Of a stretch of 64,000 bases of DNA, positions 1 through 13,594 are shown piece after piece; the first letter of the stretch is position 1; each line of letters opens with the position of its first letter. Source of the DNA: Pogostemon cablin (taxonomy: Eukaryota; Streptophyta; Magnoliopsida; Lamiales; Lamiaceae); assembly GCA_023678885.1 (NCBI GenBank), contig CM043005.1:10468314-10532313 (forward strand), given 5' to 3'. A program made the translations under genes and the position numbers. The notes beneath the pieces are model-generated. The model was not told the DNA's origin, did not search any database, and saw only the letters and a list, made by a program, of their open reading frames with translations.

Positions 1-309
1 ATCCTCCTCGAACTGAGCTCTCCGTCGAGAGTCAGTCCGAGCCCATCACCGTTACTCTAGACAAAATGAAGGTTAATGCTCTTTCACAACATATACCAAG
101 TACCACAATTTAATATCAATGAGATCCTTGAAATGATAAAACATGTAAACATATATAACATGCGTGTTCCACACCGGTGACGTTGACTGAGCCTATAATA
201 GGCTGATCCATCTAACGATCACCTTTCAGAGTATCAATATTTGGCAAATGGATAGGTGCCACGTTAGATCTAACTCAACTAGGTTTGCCAAGTCACGGGC
301 GATTAGTTT

Positions 310-405
310 GTCACTCTAACTCAACCGAACCGCGACTATTCGGGCTACTTAATCAATGTCGCTCCAACTCACCCGAACCGTGACCAATTCGGGCTACTTA
401 ACCTT
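310..405. repeat. two imperfect 48-bp tandem copies inside the left-edge element
   Basis: Positions 310-357 and 358-405 align end to end. Both start GTC(A/G)CTC and share CTCA(A/C)CCGAACCG and TTCGGGCTACTTAA. Short tandem duplications are common within LTRs. No function is implied. Confidence 0.75.
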
Positions 406-1510
406 GGTACCAGTTATGCATATAAATCATCAAAAACATAACAACTCAAGTCACAAGATTATCAATAGATTAATCCTCAAATACTTCACAACAAATGATA
501 TCATATATCGAGCCAGCAAGGCTCTATAAATTAAAACAAACAATACCCGTAATACATGGCTGACAGGACTCTATATGAAATAATATAAGATAATCAATGG
601 ACCATATCATGCCAATCAGGCTCAACCTAGAGCAATTGAGCCAATCAGCCTCTTTACCACATAACACATCACCAAGTAATTTTCTTATCAAGTAAGTAAA
701 GAAAATGAATGCAAACTTGTCAAGGGTCCACACTTCCCACAAGAGAAGGCATTCCCGAATTTTCAACTCACAAGGAAATGATTAACTCTCTCAAAAATCT
801 GAAATTATTCCCTTGCCCTTCGACGATTGATCTTTACATAAAAAGTAGATAAGCAAATGAATACAAATTAATATACATAGGAGTTGATATTAAATAAAGG
901 GCAGCTCGTAACTCCTCAATACCAACTCCGAGTCTCACATAACCCGGTTCATATCATTTCTCAAACGAAACGATAGGAAATAAATTTGAATTGGACATAA
1001 CAAATTCTGAAATTTTCCAGCCTGCGGCAGTTCACGAAAAAAAATCATAACTAATTGTATATAACTCGGATTGAGGCGTTTCAAGTGGCTATGGAAAGCT
1101 AACGAATCCAGCTACGTATAGAAATTAAGTTTGAAACTTTCTAAGATCAATAGCTATGTCAAAAGTAGGTCGAACAGAAGCATAAGAATTTCCCTTTACT
1201 AGGAAGAAACCCAACAAAATCACAAAATCATGGAGAAAGGAAGCTCAATTGACATATTACTTACCTTAACACACTTATACACCAACTAAAATGAGAGTTG
1301 TATGGGAGAATTTGATCACAAGGGTTTCTCCTCTTCCTTTCTCTTCTTTCCCCCTCTTGGATGTTCTAGAAGCCCTTTCTTATTTCTTATCTTCCTTTCT
1401 CCTTTTTATTCTATTTTTGACATATATTGTTGGGGCTATTGATGGGCTGGGCTTATTAATAGATTAAGCCATTTAAGTGAGTTAAACTTTGGGCCAAAAA
1501 TAAATATATA

Positions 1511-1592
1511 GATTTTGGGCTCTAAAAGCAAATTCTAGTTAGGCTAATAATAATAAAATAGATTTTGGGCTCTAAAAACAAATTCTAGTTTG
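1511..1592. repeat. 50-bp local duplication (GATTTTGGGCTCTAAAA word)
   Basis: GATTTTGGGCTCTAAAA followed by (G/A)CAAATTCTAGTT occurs at 1511 and again at 1561. The 50-bp period is separated by an AT-rich filler. It lies about 70 bp from the satellite junction and belongs to the left-edge element. Confidence 0.75.
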
Positions 1593-1670
1593 GGGCTGAT
1601 ATATTATAAGGTTTGGGCCAAAGATAAATAAATTATTTTGGGCTTTTAAAAGTTGAGGCAAGACATTATA

Positions 1671-2780
1671 GTTCTTGACTTGGCTTGCGGAGTAAAATTA
1701 GTTTTGCACTGTGTGTTTTTAGCGACTCTATGGCGCATACTTCGTTGCAGTTATATACTCTGAAAACATATCCTCCATCTATATACTCATGTATAATAAC
1801 TAATTAGACCATCAAAATGGTAAGAAAATGCTCATTTAAGGAAGTTCTAAACTTGGCTTAGGGAGTAGAATAAGCTCCGCACTTTGAATTTTATGTGACT
1901 CTATGGCGCAAGTTTCCTTGCATATTTGTACTCTGAAAATATGTTATCCAACTATATTATCATGTATAATAACTAATTTGACCATAAAAATCATAAGAAA
2001 TTGCTCACTTTCAAAAGTTCTTGACCTGGCTCACGGAGTAGAATCAGCTCTACACTTTGAATTTTTAGTGACTCTATGGCGCAAGCATCCTAGCACTTTT
2101 ATACTCTGAAAACATGTTCTCCAACTATATGCTCATGTTCTAATAACTAATTTGAAGATAATAATGGCAAGAAAATGCTCACTTCTAGGAGTTCTTGACC
2201 TGACTCAAGGAGTAGAATCAGCTCTACACTTTGACTTTTCAGTGACTCTATGGCGCAAGGTTCATAGCATTTCTATACCCTGAAAACAAGTTCTCTAACT
2301 ATATTCTCATGTCTAATAACTAATTTGACAAAAAAAATGGCAAAAAAATGCTCACTTCTAGAAGTTCTTGATTTGGCTCATAGTGTAGAATCAGCTCTGC
2401 TCTTTGACTTTTTAGTGACTCTATGGCGCAAGATTCCTATCATTTTTATACTTTAGAAACATGTTCTCCAACTATATTCTCATGTTCTACAGTGCAAACT
2501 TCGTTGTAGTTATATACTCTTAAAACATGTCCTCCAACTATATACTCATGTATAATAATTAATTTGACCATCAAAATGGTAAGAAAATGCTCACTTAAGG
2601 GAGTTCTTGACATGGCTTATGGAGTAGAATCAGCTCAGCACTTTGACTTTTCAGTGACTCTATGGCGCAAGCTTCCTAGCATTTTTATACTCTGAAAACA
2701 TGTTCTCCAGCTATATTTTCATGTATAATAAATAATTTGACCATAAAAATTGTAAGAAAATGCTCACTTCCAAGAGTTCT
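1671..2780 (+). repeat. divergent monomers at the left array edge
   Basis: About six and a half satellite monomers with no clear higher-order period. One monomer is truncated: near 2488-2493 the text passes from the 'CATGTTCTA' box directly to 'CAGTGCAAACTTCG', skipping about 105 bp of the normal unit. No gene is present. Confidence 0.85.
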
Positions 2781-5700
2781 TGACTTGGCTCACGGAGTAG
2801 AATCAGCTCTGCACTTTGACTTTTTACTGACTCTATGACGCAATGTTCCTTGCATTTTGTACTCTAAAAAAATATGTTCTCCAACTATATTATCATGTCT
2901 TATAACTAATTTTACCATAAAAATGGCATGAAAATGCTCAGTTCTAGGAGTTCTTGACCAGGCTCACGGAGTAGAATCAGCTTTGCACTTTGAATTTTTA
3001 GTGATATATTGTGCTGGATTACTATCATTTTTATACTCTAGAAACATGTTCTCCAACTATATAATCATTTATAATAACTAATTTAAACATAAAACGGCAA
3101 GAAAATGCTCACTTCAAGTAGTTCTTGACCTGGCTCGTGGAGTAAAATCATCACTGCTCTGTGTGTTTTTAGTGACTCTATGGCGCAAACTGCGTTGCAA
3201 TTATATACTCTGAAAACATGTCCTCCAACTATATACTCATGTATAATAACTAATTAGACCATCAAAATGGTAAGAAAATGCTAATTTAAGGGAGTTCTTG
3301 ACTTGGATTAGGGAGTTGAATCAGCTCTACACTTTGACTTTTCAGTGACTCTATGGCGCAAGCTTCCTAGCATTTTTATACTCTGAAAACAAGTTCTCTA
3401 ACTATATTCTCATGTATAATAACAAATTTGACCATAAAAATCGTAAGAAAATGCTCACTTCTAGGAGTTCTTGACCTGGCTCTCGGAGTAGAATCAACTC
3501 TGCACTTTGACTTTTCAGTGACTCTATGGCGCATGGTTCCTAGCATTTTTATACTCTGAAAACATGTTCTTCAACTATATTATCATGTCTAAAACCTAAT
3601 TTGACCATAAAAATCGTAAGAAAATGCTCACTTTCAGGAGTTCTTGACCTGGCTCACGGAATAGAATCAGCTTTGCACTTTGACTTTTCAGTGACTCTAT
3701 GGCGCCAGCTTCCTAGCATTTTTATTCTCTTAAAATGTGTTATCCAACTATATTCTCATGTATAATAACTAATTTGACCATAAAAATCATAAGAAAATTC
3801 TCACTTCCAGGAATTCTTGACCTAGCTCAGGGAGTAGAATCAGCTTTGCACTTTGACTTTTTAGTGACTCTATGATGCAAGGTTCCTTGCATTTTTCCCT
3901 ATAAAAAAATATGTTCTCCAACTATATTCTCATGTCTTATAACTAATTTGACCATAAAAATGGCAAGAAATGCTCAGTTCTAGGAGTTCTTGACCTGGCT
4001 CACGGAGTAGAATCAGCTCTGCACTTTGACTTTTTAGTGACTATATGGCGCAAGGTTTCTATCATTTTATACTCTAAAAATATGTTCTCCAACTATTTTA
4101 TCATGTATAATAACTAATTTGACCATAAAAATGTCTAGAAAATGCTCATTTCAAGGAGTTCTTGACCTGACTCTCGGAGTAAAATCAGCTCTGCACTGTG
4201 TGTTTTTAGTGACTATCGTGCAAACTTCTTTGTAGTTATATACTCTGAAAACATTTACAAACAATATAATTATGTATAATAACTAATTTGACCATGAAAA
4301 TGGTAAGAAAATGCTCATTTAAGGGAGTTCTTGACCTGGCTTAGAGAGTAGAATCAGCTCTGCACTTTGACTTTTCAGTGACTCTATGGCGCAAGCTTCC
4401 TAGCATTTTTATACTCTTAAAACATGTTCTCCAACTATATTCTCATGTATAATAACTAATTTGACAATAAAAATCATAAGAAAATGCTCACTTCCAATAG
4501 TTCTTGACCTGGCTCAAGGAGTAGAATCAACTCTGTACTTTGACTTTTTACTGATTATATGACGCAAGGTTCCTTGCATTTTTTACTCTTAAAAAATATG
4601 TTCTCCAACTATATTATCATGTCTTATAACTAATCTAACCATAAAAATGGCATGAAAATGCTCAGTTTTAGGAGTTCTTGACCTGGCACACGGAATAGAA
4701 TCAGCTCTTCACTTTGACTTTTTAGTGAATCTATGATGCAAGGTTCATAGCATTCTTATACTCTAAAAACATGCTCTCTAACTATATCCTCATGTCTAAT
4801 AATTAATTTGACCATAATAATGGGAAGAAAATGCTCACTTCTAGAAGTTCTTGACTTGGCTCACGGAGTAGAATCAGCTCTGCACTTTGACTTTTTACTG
4901 ACTCTATGACGCAAGGTTCCTTGCATTTTGTACTCTAAAAAAATATGTTCTCCAACTATATTATCATGTCTTATAACTAATTTTACCATAAAAATGGCAT
5001 GAAAATGCTCAGTTCTAGGAGTTCTTGACCTGGCTCACGGAGTAGAATCAGCTTTGCACTTTGACTTTTTAGTGATATATGGTGCGGGATTTCTATCATT
5101 TTTATACTCTAGAAACATGTTCTCCAACTATATAATCATTTATAATAACTAATTTAACCATAAAAACGGCAAGAAAATGCTCACTTCAAGTAGTTCTTGA
5201 CCTGGCTCGTGGAGTAAAATCATCACTGCTCTGTGTGTTTTTAGTGACTCTATGGCGCAAACTGCGTTGCAATTATATACTCTGAAAACATGTCCTCCAA
5301 CTATATACTCATGTATAATAACTAATTAGACCATCAAAATGATAAGAAAATGCTAATTTAAGGGAGTTCTTGACTTGGATTAGGGAGTAGAATCAGCTCT
5401 ACACTTTGACTTTTCAGTGACTCTATGGCGCAAGTTTCCTAGCATTTTTATACTCTGAAAACAAGTTCTCTAACTATATTCTCATGTATAATAACAAATT
5501 TGACCATAAAAATCGTAAGAAAATGCTCACTTCTAGGAGTTCTTGACCTGGCTCTCGGAGTAGAATCAACTCTGCACTTTGACTTTTCAGTGACTCTATG
5601 GCGCATGGTTCCTAGCATTTTTATACTCTGAAAACATGTTCTTCAACTATATTATCTTGTCTAAAACCTAATTTGACCATAAAAATCGTAAGAAAATGCT

Positions 5701-8700
5701 CACTTTCAGGAGTTCTTGACCTGGCTCACGGAATAGAATCAGCTTTGCACTTTGACTTTTCAGTGACTCTATGGCGCCAGCTTCCTAGCATTTTTATTCT
5801 CTTAAAACGTGTTATCCAACTATATTCTCATGTATAATAACTAATTTGACCATAAAAATCATAAGAAAATTCTCACTTCCAGGAATTCTTGACCTAGCTC
5901 AGGGAGTAGAATCAGCTTTGCACTTTGACTTTTTAGTGACTCTATGATGCAAGGTTCCTTGCATTTTTCCCTATAAAAAAATATGTTCTCCAACTATATT
6001 CTCATGTCTTATAACTAATTTGACCATAAAAATGGCAAGAAATGCTCAGTTCTAGGAGTTCTTGACCTGGCTCACGGAGTAGAATCAGCTCTGCACTTTG
6101 ACTTTTTAGTGACTATATGGCGCAAGGTTTCTATCATTTTATACTCTAAAAATATGTTCTCCAACTATTTTATCATGTATAATAACTAATTTGACCATAA
6201 AAATGTCTAGAAAATGCTCATTTCAAGGAGTTCTTGACCTGACTCTCGGAGTAAAATCAGCTCTGCACTGTGTGTTTTTAGTGACTATCGTGCAAACTTC
6301 TTTGTAGTTATATACTCTGAAAACATTTACAAACAATATAATTATGTATAATAACTAATTTGACCATGAAAATGGTAAGAAAATGCTCATTTAAGGGAGT
6401 TCTTGACCTGGCTTAGAGAGTAGAATTAGCTCTGCACTTTGACTTTTCAGTGACTCTATGGCGCAAGCTTCCTAGCATTTTTATACTCTTAAAACATGTT
6501 CTCCAACTATATTCTCATGTATAATAACTAATTTGACAATAAAAATCATAAGAAAATGCTCACTTCCAATAGTTCTTGACCTGGCTCAAGGAGTAGAATC
6601 AACTCTGTACTTTGACTTTTTACTGATTATATGACGCAAGGTTCCTTGCATTTTTTACTCTTAAAAAATATGTTCTCCAACTATATTATCATGTCTTATA
6701 ACTAATCTAACCATAAAAATGGCATGAAAATGCTCAGTTTTAGGAGTTCTTGACCTGGCTCACGGAATAGAATCAGCTCTTCACTTTGACTTTTTAGTGA
6801 ATCTATGATGCAAGGTTCATAGCATTCTTATACTCTAAAAACATGCTCTCTAACTATATCCTCATGTCTAATAATTAATTTGACCATAATAATGGGAAGA
6901 AAATGCTCACTTCTAGAAGTTCTTGACTTGGCTCACGGAGTAGAATCAGCTCTGCACTTTGACTTTTTACTGACTCTATGACGCAAGGTTCCTTGCATTT
7001 TGTACTCTAAAAAAATATGTTCTCCAACTATATTATCATGTCTTATAACTAATTTTACCATAAAAATGGCATGAAAATGCTCAGTTCTAGGAGTTCTTGA
7101 CCTGGCTCACGGAGTAGAATCAGCTTTGCACTTTGACTTTTTAGTGATATATGGTGCGGGATTTCTATCATTTTTATACTCTAGAAACATGTTCTCCAAC
7201 TATATAATCATTTATAATAACTAATTTAACCATAAAAACGGCAAGAAAATGCTCACTTCAAGTAGTTCTTGACCTGGCTCGTGGAGTAAAATCATCACTG
7301 CTCTGTGTGTTTTTAGTGACTCTATGGCGCAAACTGCGTTGCAATTATATACTCTGAAAACATGTCCTTCAACTATATACTCATGTATAATAACTAATTA
7401 GACCATCAAAATGTTAAGAAAATGCTAATTTAAGGGAGTTATTGACCTGGATTAGGGAGTAGAATCAGCTCTACACTTTGACTTTTCAGTGACTCTATGG
7501 CGCAAACTTCCTAGCATTTTTATACTCTGAAAACAAGTTCTCTAACTATATTCTCATGTATAATAACAAATTTGACCATAAAAATCGTAAGAAAATGCTC
7601 ACTTCCAGGAGTTCTTGACCTGGCTCACGGAGTAGAATCAACTCTGCACTTTGACTTTTCAGTGACTCTATGGCGCATGGTTCCTAGCATTTTTATACTC
7701 TGAAAACATGTTATTCAACTATATTATCATGTCTAAAACCTAATTTGACCATAAAAATCGTAAGAAAATGCTCACTTTCAGGAGTTCTTGACCTGGCTCA
7801 CGAAGTAGAATCAGCTTTGCACTTTGACTTTTCAGTGACTCTATGGCGCCAACTTCCTAGCATTTTTATTCTCTTAAAACATGTTATCCAACTATATTCT
7901 CATGTATAATAACTAATTTGACCATAAAAATCATAAGAAAATTCTCACTTCCAGGAATTCTAGACCTAGCTCAGGGTGTAGAATCAGCTTTGCACTTTGA
8001 CTTTTTAGTGACTCTATGATGCAAGGTTCCTTGCATTTTTTACTATAAAAAAATATGTTCTCCAACTATATTCTCATGTCTTATAACTAATTTGACCATA
8101 AAAATGGCAAGAAATGCTCAGTTCTAGGAGTTCTTGACCTGGCTCACGGAGTACAATCAGCTCTGCACTTTGACTTTTTAGTGACTATATGGCGCAAGGT
8201 TTCTATCATTTTATACTCTAAAAATATGTTCTCCAACTATTTTATCATGTATAATAACTAATTTGACCATAAAAATGGCTAGAAAATGCTCATTTCAAGG
8301 AGTTCTTGACCTGACTCTCGGAGTAAAATCAGCTCTGCACTGTGTGTTTTTAGTGACTATCGTGCAAACTTCTTTGTAGTTATATACTCTGAAAACATTT
8401 ACCAACAATATAATTATGTATAATAACTAATTTGACCATGAAAATGGTAAGAAAATGCTCATTTAAGGGAGTTCTTGACCTGGCTTAGAGAGTAGAATCA
8501 GCTCTGCACTTTGACTTTTCAGTGACTCTATGGCGCAAGCTTCCTAGCATTTTTATACTCTTAAAACATGTTCTCCAACTATATTCTCATGTATAATAAC
8601 AAATTTGACAGTAAAAATCATAAGAAAATGCTCACTTCCAGTAGTTCTTGACCTGGCTCAAGGAGTAGAATCAACTCTGTACTTTGACTTTTTACTGATT

Positions 8701-9035
8701 ATATGATGCAAGGTTCCTTGCATTTTTTACTCTTAAAAAATATGTTCTCCAACTATATTATCATGTCTTATAACTAATCTAACCATAAAAATGGCATGAA
8801 AATGCTCAGTTTTAGGAGTTCTTGACCTGACTCACGGAATAGAATCAGCTCTTCACTTTGACTTTTTAGTGAATCTATGGTGCAAGGTTCATAGCATTTT
8901 TATACTCTAAAAGCATGCTCTCTAACTATATCCTATGTCTAATAACTAATTTGACCATAATAATAGGAAGAAAATGCTCACTTCTAGAAGTTCTTGACTT
9001 GGCTCACTGAGTAGAATCAGCTCTGCACTTTGACT
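2780..9035 (+). repeat. 12-monomer higher-order repeat, 2,072 bp, about three copies
   Basis: The diagnostic word TGGCGCAAACTGCG occurs at 3181, 5253 and 7325, exactly 2,072 bp apart. A second marker, TGACGCAA(G/T)GTTCC, lies at 2836, 4907 and 6979. One unit holds 12 monomers of 171-173 bp. By eye copies one and two differ at only a handful of sites; copy three differs at perhaps 1%. The homology starts near 2780 and ends near 9035, where the third copy switches from TTTTTACTGACTCTATGACG to TTTTTAGTGACTCTATGGCG. Each unit has two monomers of the 'CTGTGTGTTTTTAGTG' subtype spaced six monomers apart, which suggests an older 6-mer inside the 12-mer. Confidence 0.93.
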
Positions 9036-11296
9036 TTTTAGTGACTCTATGGCGCAAGATTCCTATTATATTTATACTTTAGAAATATGTTCTCTTACTA
9101 TATTCTCATGTCTAATAACAAATTTGACCATAAAAATGGCAAGAAAATACTCATTTCAAGGAGTTCTTAACTTGGCTAGCGGAGAAAAATCAGCTATGCA
9201 CTGTGTGTCTTTAATGACTCTACGGTTCAAACTTCATTGCAGTTATATACTCTTAAAACTTATCCTCCAACTATATACTCATGTATAATAACTAATTTGA
9301 CCATCAAAATGGTAAGAAAATGCTCACTTAAGGGAGTTCTTGACCTGGCTCAGGGAGTAGAATAAGCTCAGCACTTTGACTTTCCAGTTACTCTATGGCG
9401 CAAGCTTCCCAACATTTTTATACTCTGAAAACATGTTTTCCAACTATATTCTCATGTATAATAACTAATTTGACCATAAAAATCAAAATAAAATGCTCAC
9501 TTCCAGGAGTTCTTGACCTAGCTCACGGAGTAGAATCAGCTCTGCACTTTGACTTTTCAGTGACTCTATGGCGCAAGCTTCCAAGCATTTTTATACTCTA
9601 AAAACATGTTCTCCAACTATATTCACATGTATAATAACTAATTTGACCATAAAAATTGTAAGAAAATGCTCACTTCCAGGAGTTCTTGACCTGGGTCACG
9701 GAGTAGAATCGGCTCTGGACTTTGACTTTTTAGGGACTCTATGACGCATGGTTCCTTGAATTTTGTACTCTGAAAAAACATGTTCTCCAACTATATTCTC
9801 ATGTCTTATAACTAATTTGACCATAAAAATGGCAAGAAAATGCTCACTTCTAGGAGTTCTTGACCTAGCTCACAGAGTAGAATTAGCTTTGCACTTTGAC
9901 TTTTTAGTTACTATATGGAGCAATATTTCTATCATTTTTATACACTAAAAACATGTTCTCCAACTATATTATCATGGCTAATTACTAATTTGACCATAAA
10001 AATGGCAAGAAAATGCTCACTTCAAGGAGTTCTTATCCTTGCTCGCGGAGTAAAATCAGCTCTGCACTCTGTGTTTTTAGTGACTCTATGGCCCAAACTT
10101 CGTTAAAGTTATATACTTATAAAACATGTCCTCCAACTATATACTCATGTGTAATTACTAATTTGACCATCAAAATGGTAAGAAAATGCTCATTTAAGGG
10201 AGTTCTTGACCTGGCCTAGGCAGTAGAATAAGCTCTGCAATTTGACTTTTCAGCGACTCTATGGTGTAAGCTTCCTAGCTTTTTTATACTCTGAAAATAT
10301 GTTCTCCAACTATATTCTCATATATAATAACTAATTTGACCGTAAAAATTGTAAGAAAATGCTCACTTTTAGGTGTTATTCACCTGGCTCACGGAGTAGA
10401 ATCAGCTCTGCACTTTGACTTTTCAGTGACTTTATAGCGCATGGTTCCTAGCATTTTTATACTCTAAAAATGTGTTCTTCAACTATATTCTCATGTCTAA
10501 TAACTAATTTGACTATAAAAATGGCTAGAAAATGCTCACTTCTATGAGTTCTTGACCTGGCTCACGGAGTAGAATCAGCTTTCCACTTTGACTCTTTAGT
10601 GACTCTATGGCGCAAACTTCCTAGCATTTATATACTCTAAAAACATGTTCTCCAACTATATCTCATGTCTAATAACTAATTTGACCATAAAAATGGCAAG
10701 AAAATACTCATTTCAAGGAGTTCTTAACTTGGCTAGCGGAGAAAAATCTGCTATGCATTGTGTGTTTTTTTGAACTCTATGGCGCAAGCTTCATAGAAGT
10801 CATATACTTAGAAAACAAGGTCTCCATCTATACACTTTTTAATAATAACTAATTTCACCATCAAAATGGTAAGAAAATACCCACTTCAAGGAGTTATTGA
10901 ACTGGCTCACGGAGTAGAATCAGCTCTGCACTTTGACTTTCAGTGACTCTATGGTGGAAGGTTCCTAGCATTTTTATACTCTGAAAACATGTTCCCCAAC
11001 TATATTCTCATGTCTAATAACAAATTTGACCATAAAATTGGCAACAAAATGCTCACTTCTAGGAGTTCTTGATCTGACTCAAGGAGTAGAATCAGTTTTG
11101 CACTTTGAATTTTCAGTGACTCTATGGCGCAATGTTCATAGCATTTTTATACTCTGAAAAATGTTTTCAAACTATATTCTCATGTCTAATAAATAATTTG
11201 AGCATAAAAAAGACAAGAAAATGCAAACTTCTAGAAGTTCTTGACTTGGCTCACGGAGTAGAATCAGCTCTGCACTTTGACTTTTTAATGACTCTA
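9036..11296 (+). repeat. divergent satellite monomers with a faint 9-monomer duplication
   Basis: Monomers here differ clearly from one another. One unusual word, CTTGGCTAGCGGAGAAAAATC, recurs at 9171 and 10728. That is 1,557 bp apart, or nine monomers, indicating an older block duplication. No coding sequence is supported: the short frames at 9049-10219 and 11132-11329 are read straight from satellite monomers. Confidence 0.85.
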
Positions 11297-13589
11297 TGGC
11301 GTAAGATTCCTATTACTTATATACTCTAGAAACATGTTCTACAACTATATTATCATGTCTAATAACCAATTTTACCATAAAAATGGCAAGAAAATGCTCA
11401 TTTCAAGGAGTTCTTAACTTGGCTCACGGAGTAAAATTTGATATGCACTGTGTGTTTTTAATAACTCTATGGTGCAAACTTCATTGCACTTATATACTCT
11501 GAAAACATGTCCTCCAACATTATACTCATGTATAATAACTAATTTGACCATCTAAATGGTATGAAAATAATCACTTAAGGGAGTTCGTGACCTGGCTTAG
11601 AGAGTAGAATTAGCTCTGCACTTTGACTTTTCAGTGACTCTATGGCGCAAGCTTCCTAGCATTTTATACTTTGAAAACATGTTCTCCAAATATATTCCCA
11701 TGTATAATAACTAATTTGACCATAAATATTGAAAGAAAATGCTCACTTCCAGGAGTTCTTGACCTAACTCATGGAGTAGAATCAGCTCAGCACTTTGACT
11801 TTTCAGTGACTCTATGGCGCAAGCTTCCTAGTACTTTTATACTCTGAAAACATATTCTCCAACTATATTCTCATGTATAATAACTAATTTGGCCATAAAA
11901 TTGTAAGAAAATGCTCACTGCCAGGATTTCTTGACCTGGTTCAGGGAATAGAATCAGCTCTATACTTTGACTTTTCAAAGACTCTATGGCACAAGGTTCC
12001 TAACACTTTATACTCTAAAAACATGTTCTCCAAGTATATTCTAATGTCTAATAACTAATTTGAACATAAAAATTGCAATAAAATGCTCACTTTTAGGAGT
12101 TCTTAACCTGGCTCAAGGAGTAGAATCAGCTCTGATTTTTTACTTTTTATTGACTCTATGGCGAAGGCTTCCTAGCATTTTTATACTCTAAAAAAATGTT
12201 CTCCAACCATATTTTCATGTATAATAATTAATTTGACCATAAAAATGATAAGAAAATTCTCACTTCAAGGAGTTCTTGACCTGGCTCACGTAGCAGTATC
12301 AGCTCTGCACTATGACATTTTAGTGACTCTATGACGCAAGGTTCCTGGCATTTTTGTACTCTGAAAAATATATTCTCCAACTATATTCTCATGGCTAATA
12401 ACTAATTTGACCATAAAAATGGCAAGAAAATGCTCACTTCTAGGAGTTCTTGACCAGGCTCACGGAGTAGAATAAGCTCTGCACTTTGACTTTTTAGTGA
12501 CTCTATGGCGTAAGATTCCTATTACTTTTATACTCTAGAAACATGTTCTACAACTATATTATCATGTCTAATAACCAATTTTACCATAAAAATGGCAAGA
12601 AAATGCTCATTTCAAGGAGTTCTTAACTTGGCTCGCGGAGTAAAATTTGATATGCACTGTGTGTTTTTAATAACTCTATGGTGCAAACTTCATTGCAGTT
12701 ATATACTCTGAAAACATGTCCTCCAACATTATACTTATGTATAATAACTAATTTAACCATCTAAATGGTATGAAAATAATCACTTAAGGGAGTTCGTGAC
12801 CTGGCTTAGAGAGTAGAATCAACTCTGCACTTTGACTTTTCAGTGACTCTATGGCGCAAGCTTCCTAGCATTTTATATTCTGAAAACATGTTCTCCAAAT
12901 ATATTCTCATGTATAATAACTAATTTGACCATAAATATTGAAAGAAAATGCTCACTTCCAGGAGTTCTTGACCTAACTCATGGAGTAGAATCAGCTCAGC
13001 ACTTTGACTTTTCAGTGACTTTATGGCGCAAGCTTCCTAGTATTTTTATACTCTGAAAACATATTCTCCAACTATATTCTCATGTATAATAACTAATTTG
13101 GCCATAAAATTGTAAGAAAATGCTCACTGCCAGGAGTTCTTGACCTGGTTCAGGGAATAGAATCAGCTTTATACTTTGACTTTTCAAAGACTCTATGGCG
13201 CAAGGTTCCTAACACTTTATACTCTAAAAACATGTTCTCCAAGTATATTCTAATGTCTAATAACTAATTTGAACATAAAAATTTCAATAAAATGCTCACT
13301 TTTAGGAGTTCTTAACCTGGCTCACGGAGTAGAATCAGCTCTGCTTTTTTACTTTTTATTGACTCTATGGCGAAGGCTTCCTAGCATTTTTATACTCTAA
13401 AAAAATGTTCTCCAACCATATTTTCATGTATAATAATTAATTTGACCATAAAAATGATAAGAAAATTCTCACTTCAAGGAGTTCTTGACCTGGCTCACGT
13501 AGCAGTATCAGCTCTGCACTATGACATTTTAGTGACTCTATGACGCAAGGTTCCTGGCATTTTTGTACTCTGAAAAATATATTCTCCAA

Positions 13590-13594
13590 CTATA
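13590..13594. other. target-site duplication (left) of solo LTR, CTATA
   Basis: CTATA directly precedes TGTTGGATTG of the LTR and is repeated at 14986-14990. It belongs to the satellite box CCAACTATATTCTC. Confidence 0.95.

Larger units (their letters stand above)
1..1665 (-). mobile_element. probable LTR of a plant LTR retrotransposon (Ty3/gypsy-like), running off the left edge
   Basis: This stretch has no satellite and no credible coding frame. On the minus strand it has the composition of a long plant LTR: it would begin TGTCTTGCCTCAAC at 1665, followed by AT-rich sequence with repeated 'GGCCCAAA'-type words, a purine-rich stretch (reverse of 1310-1410) and a long mixed region. On the plus strand it ends ...GGCAAGACA at 1665, followed by TTATA (1666-1670), a possible target-site copy, and then satellite. 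The Ty3/gypsy assignment is an impression from base composition and layout; no protein domain is in view. The other end lies outside the window, so the TSD cannot be confirmed. The 80-codon minus-strand frame at 524-766 resembles nothing I know and is probably chance. Confidence 0.4.

Noticed and set aside
524..766. Minus-strand 80-codon frame in the left-edge element
   Set aside because: No recognisable domain, low-complexity composition, and a location in LTR-like sequence.
1903..2109. Short open frames resembling one another (for example at 1903, 9049, 9395, 9763, 9915, 11132, 15298, 19183 and 48944), which could look like a repeated small-protein family
   Set aside because: All are translations of the 173-bp satellite. 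The period is not divisible by three, frames end within one to two monomers, and there is no consistent start context. The similarity is that of the DNA repeat.
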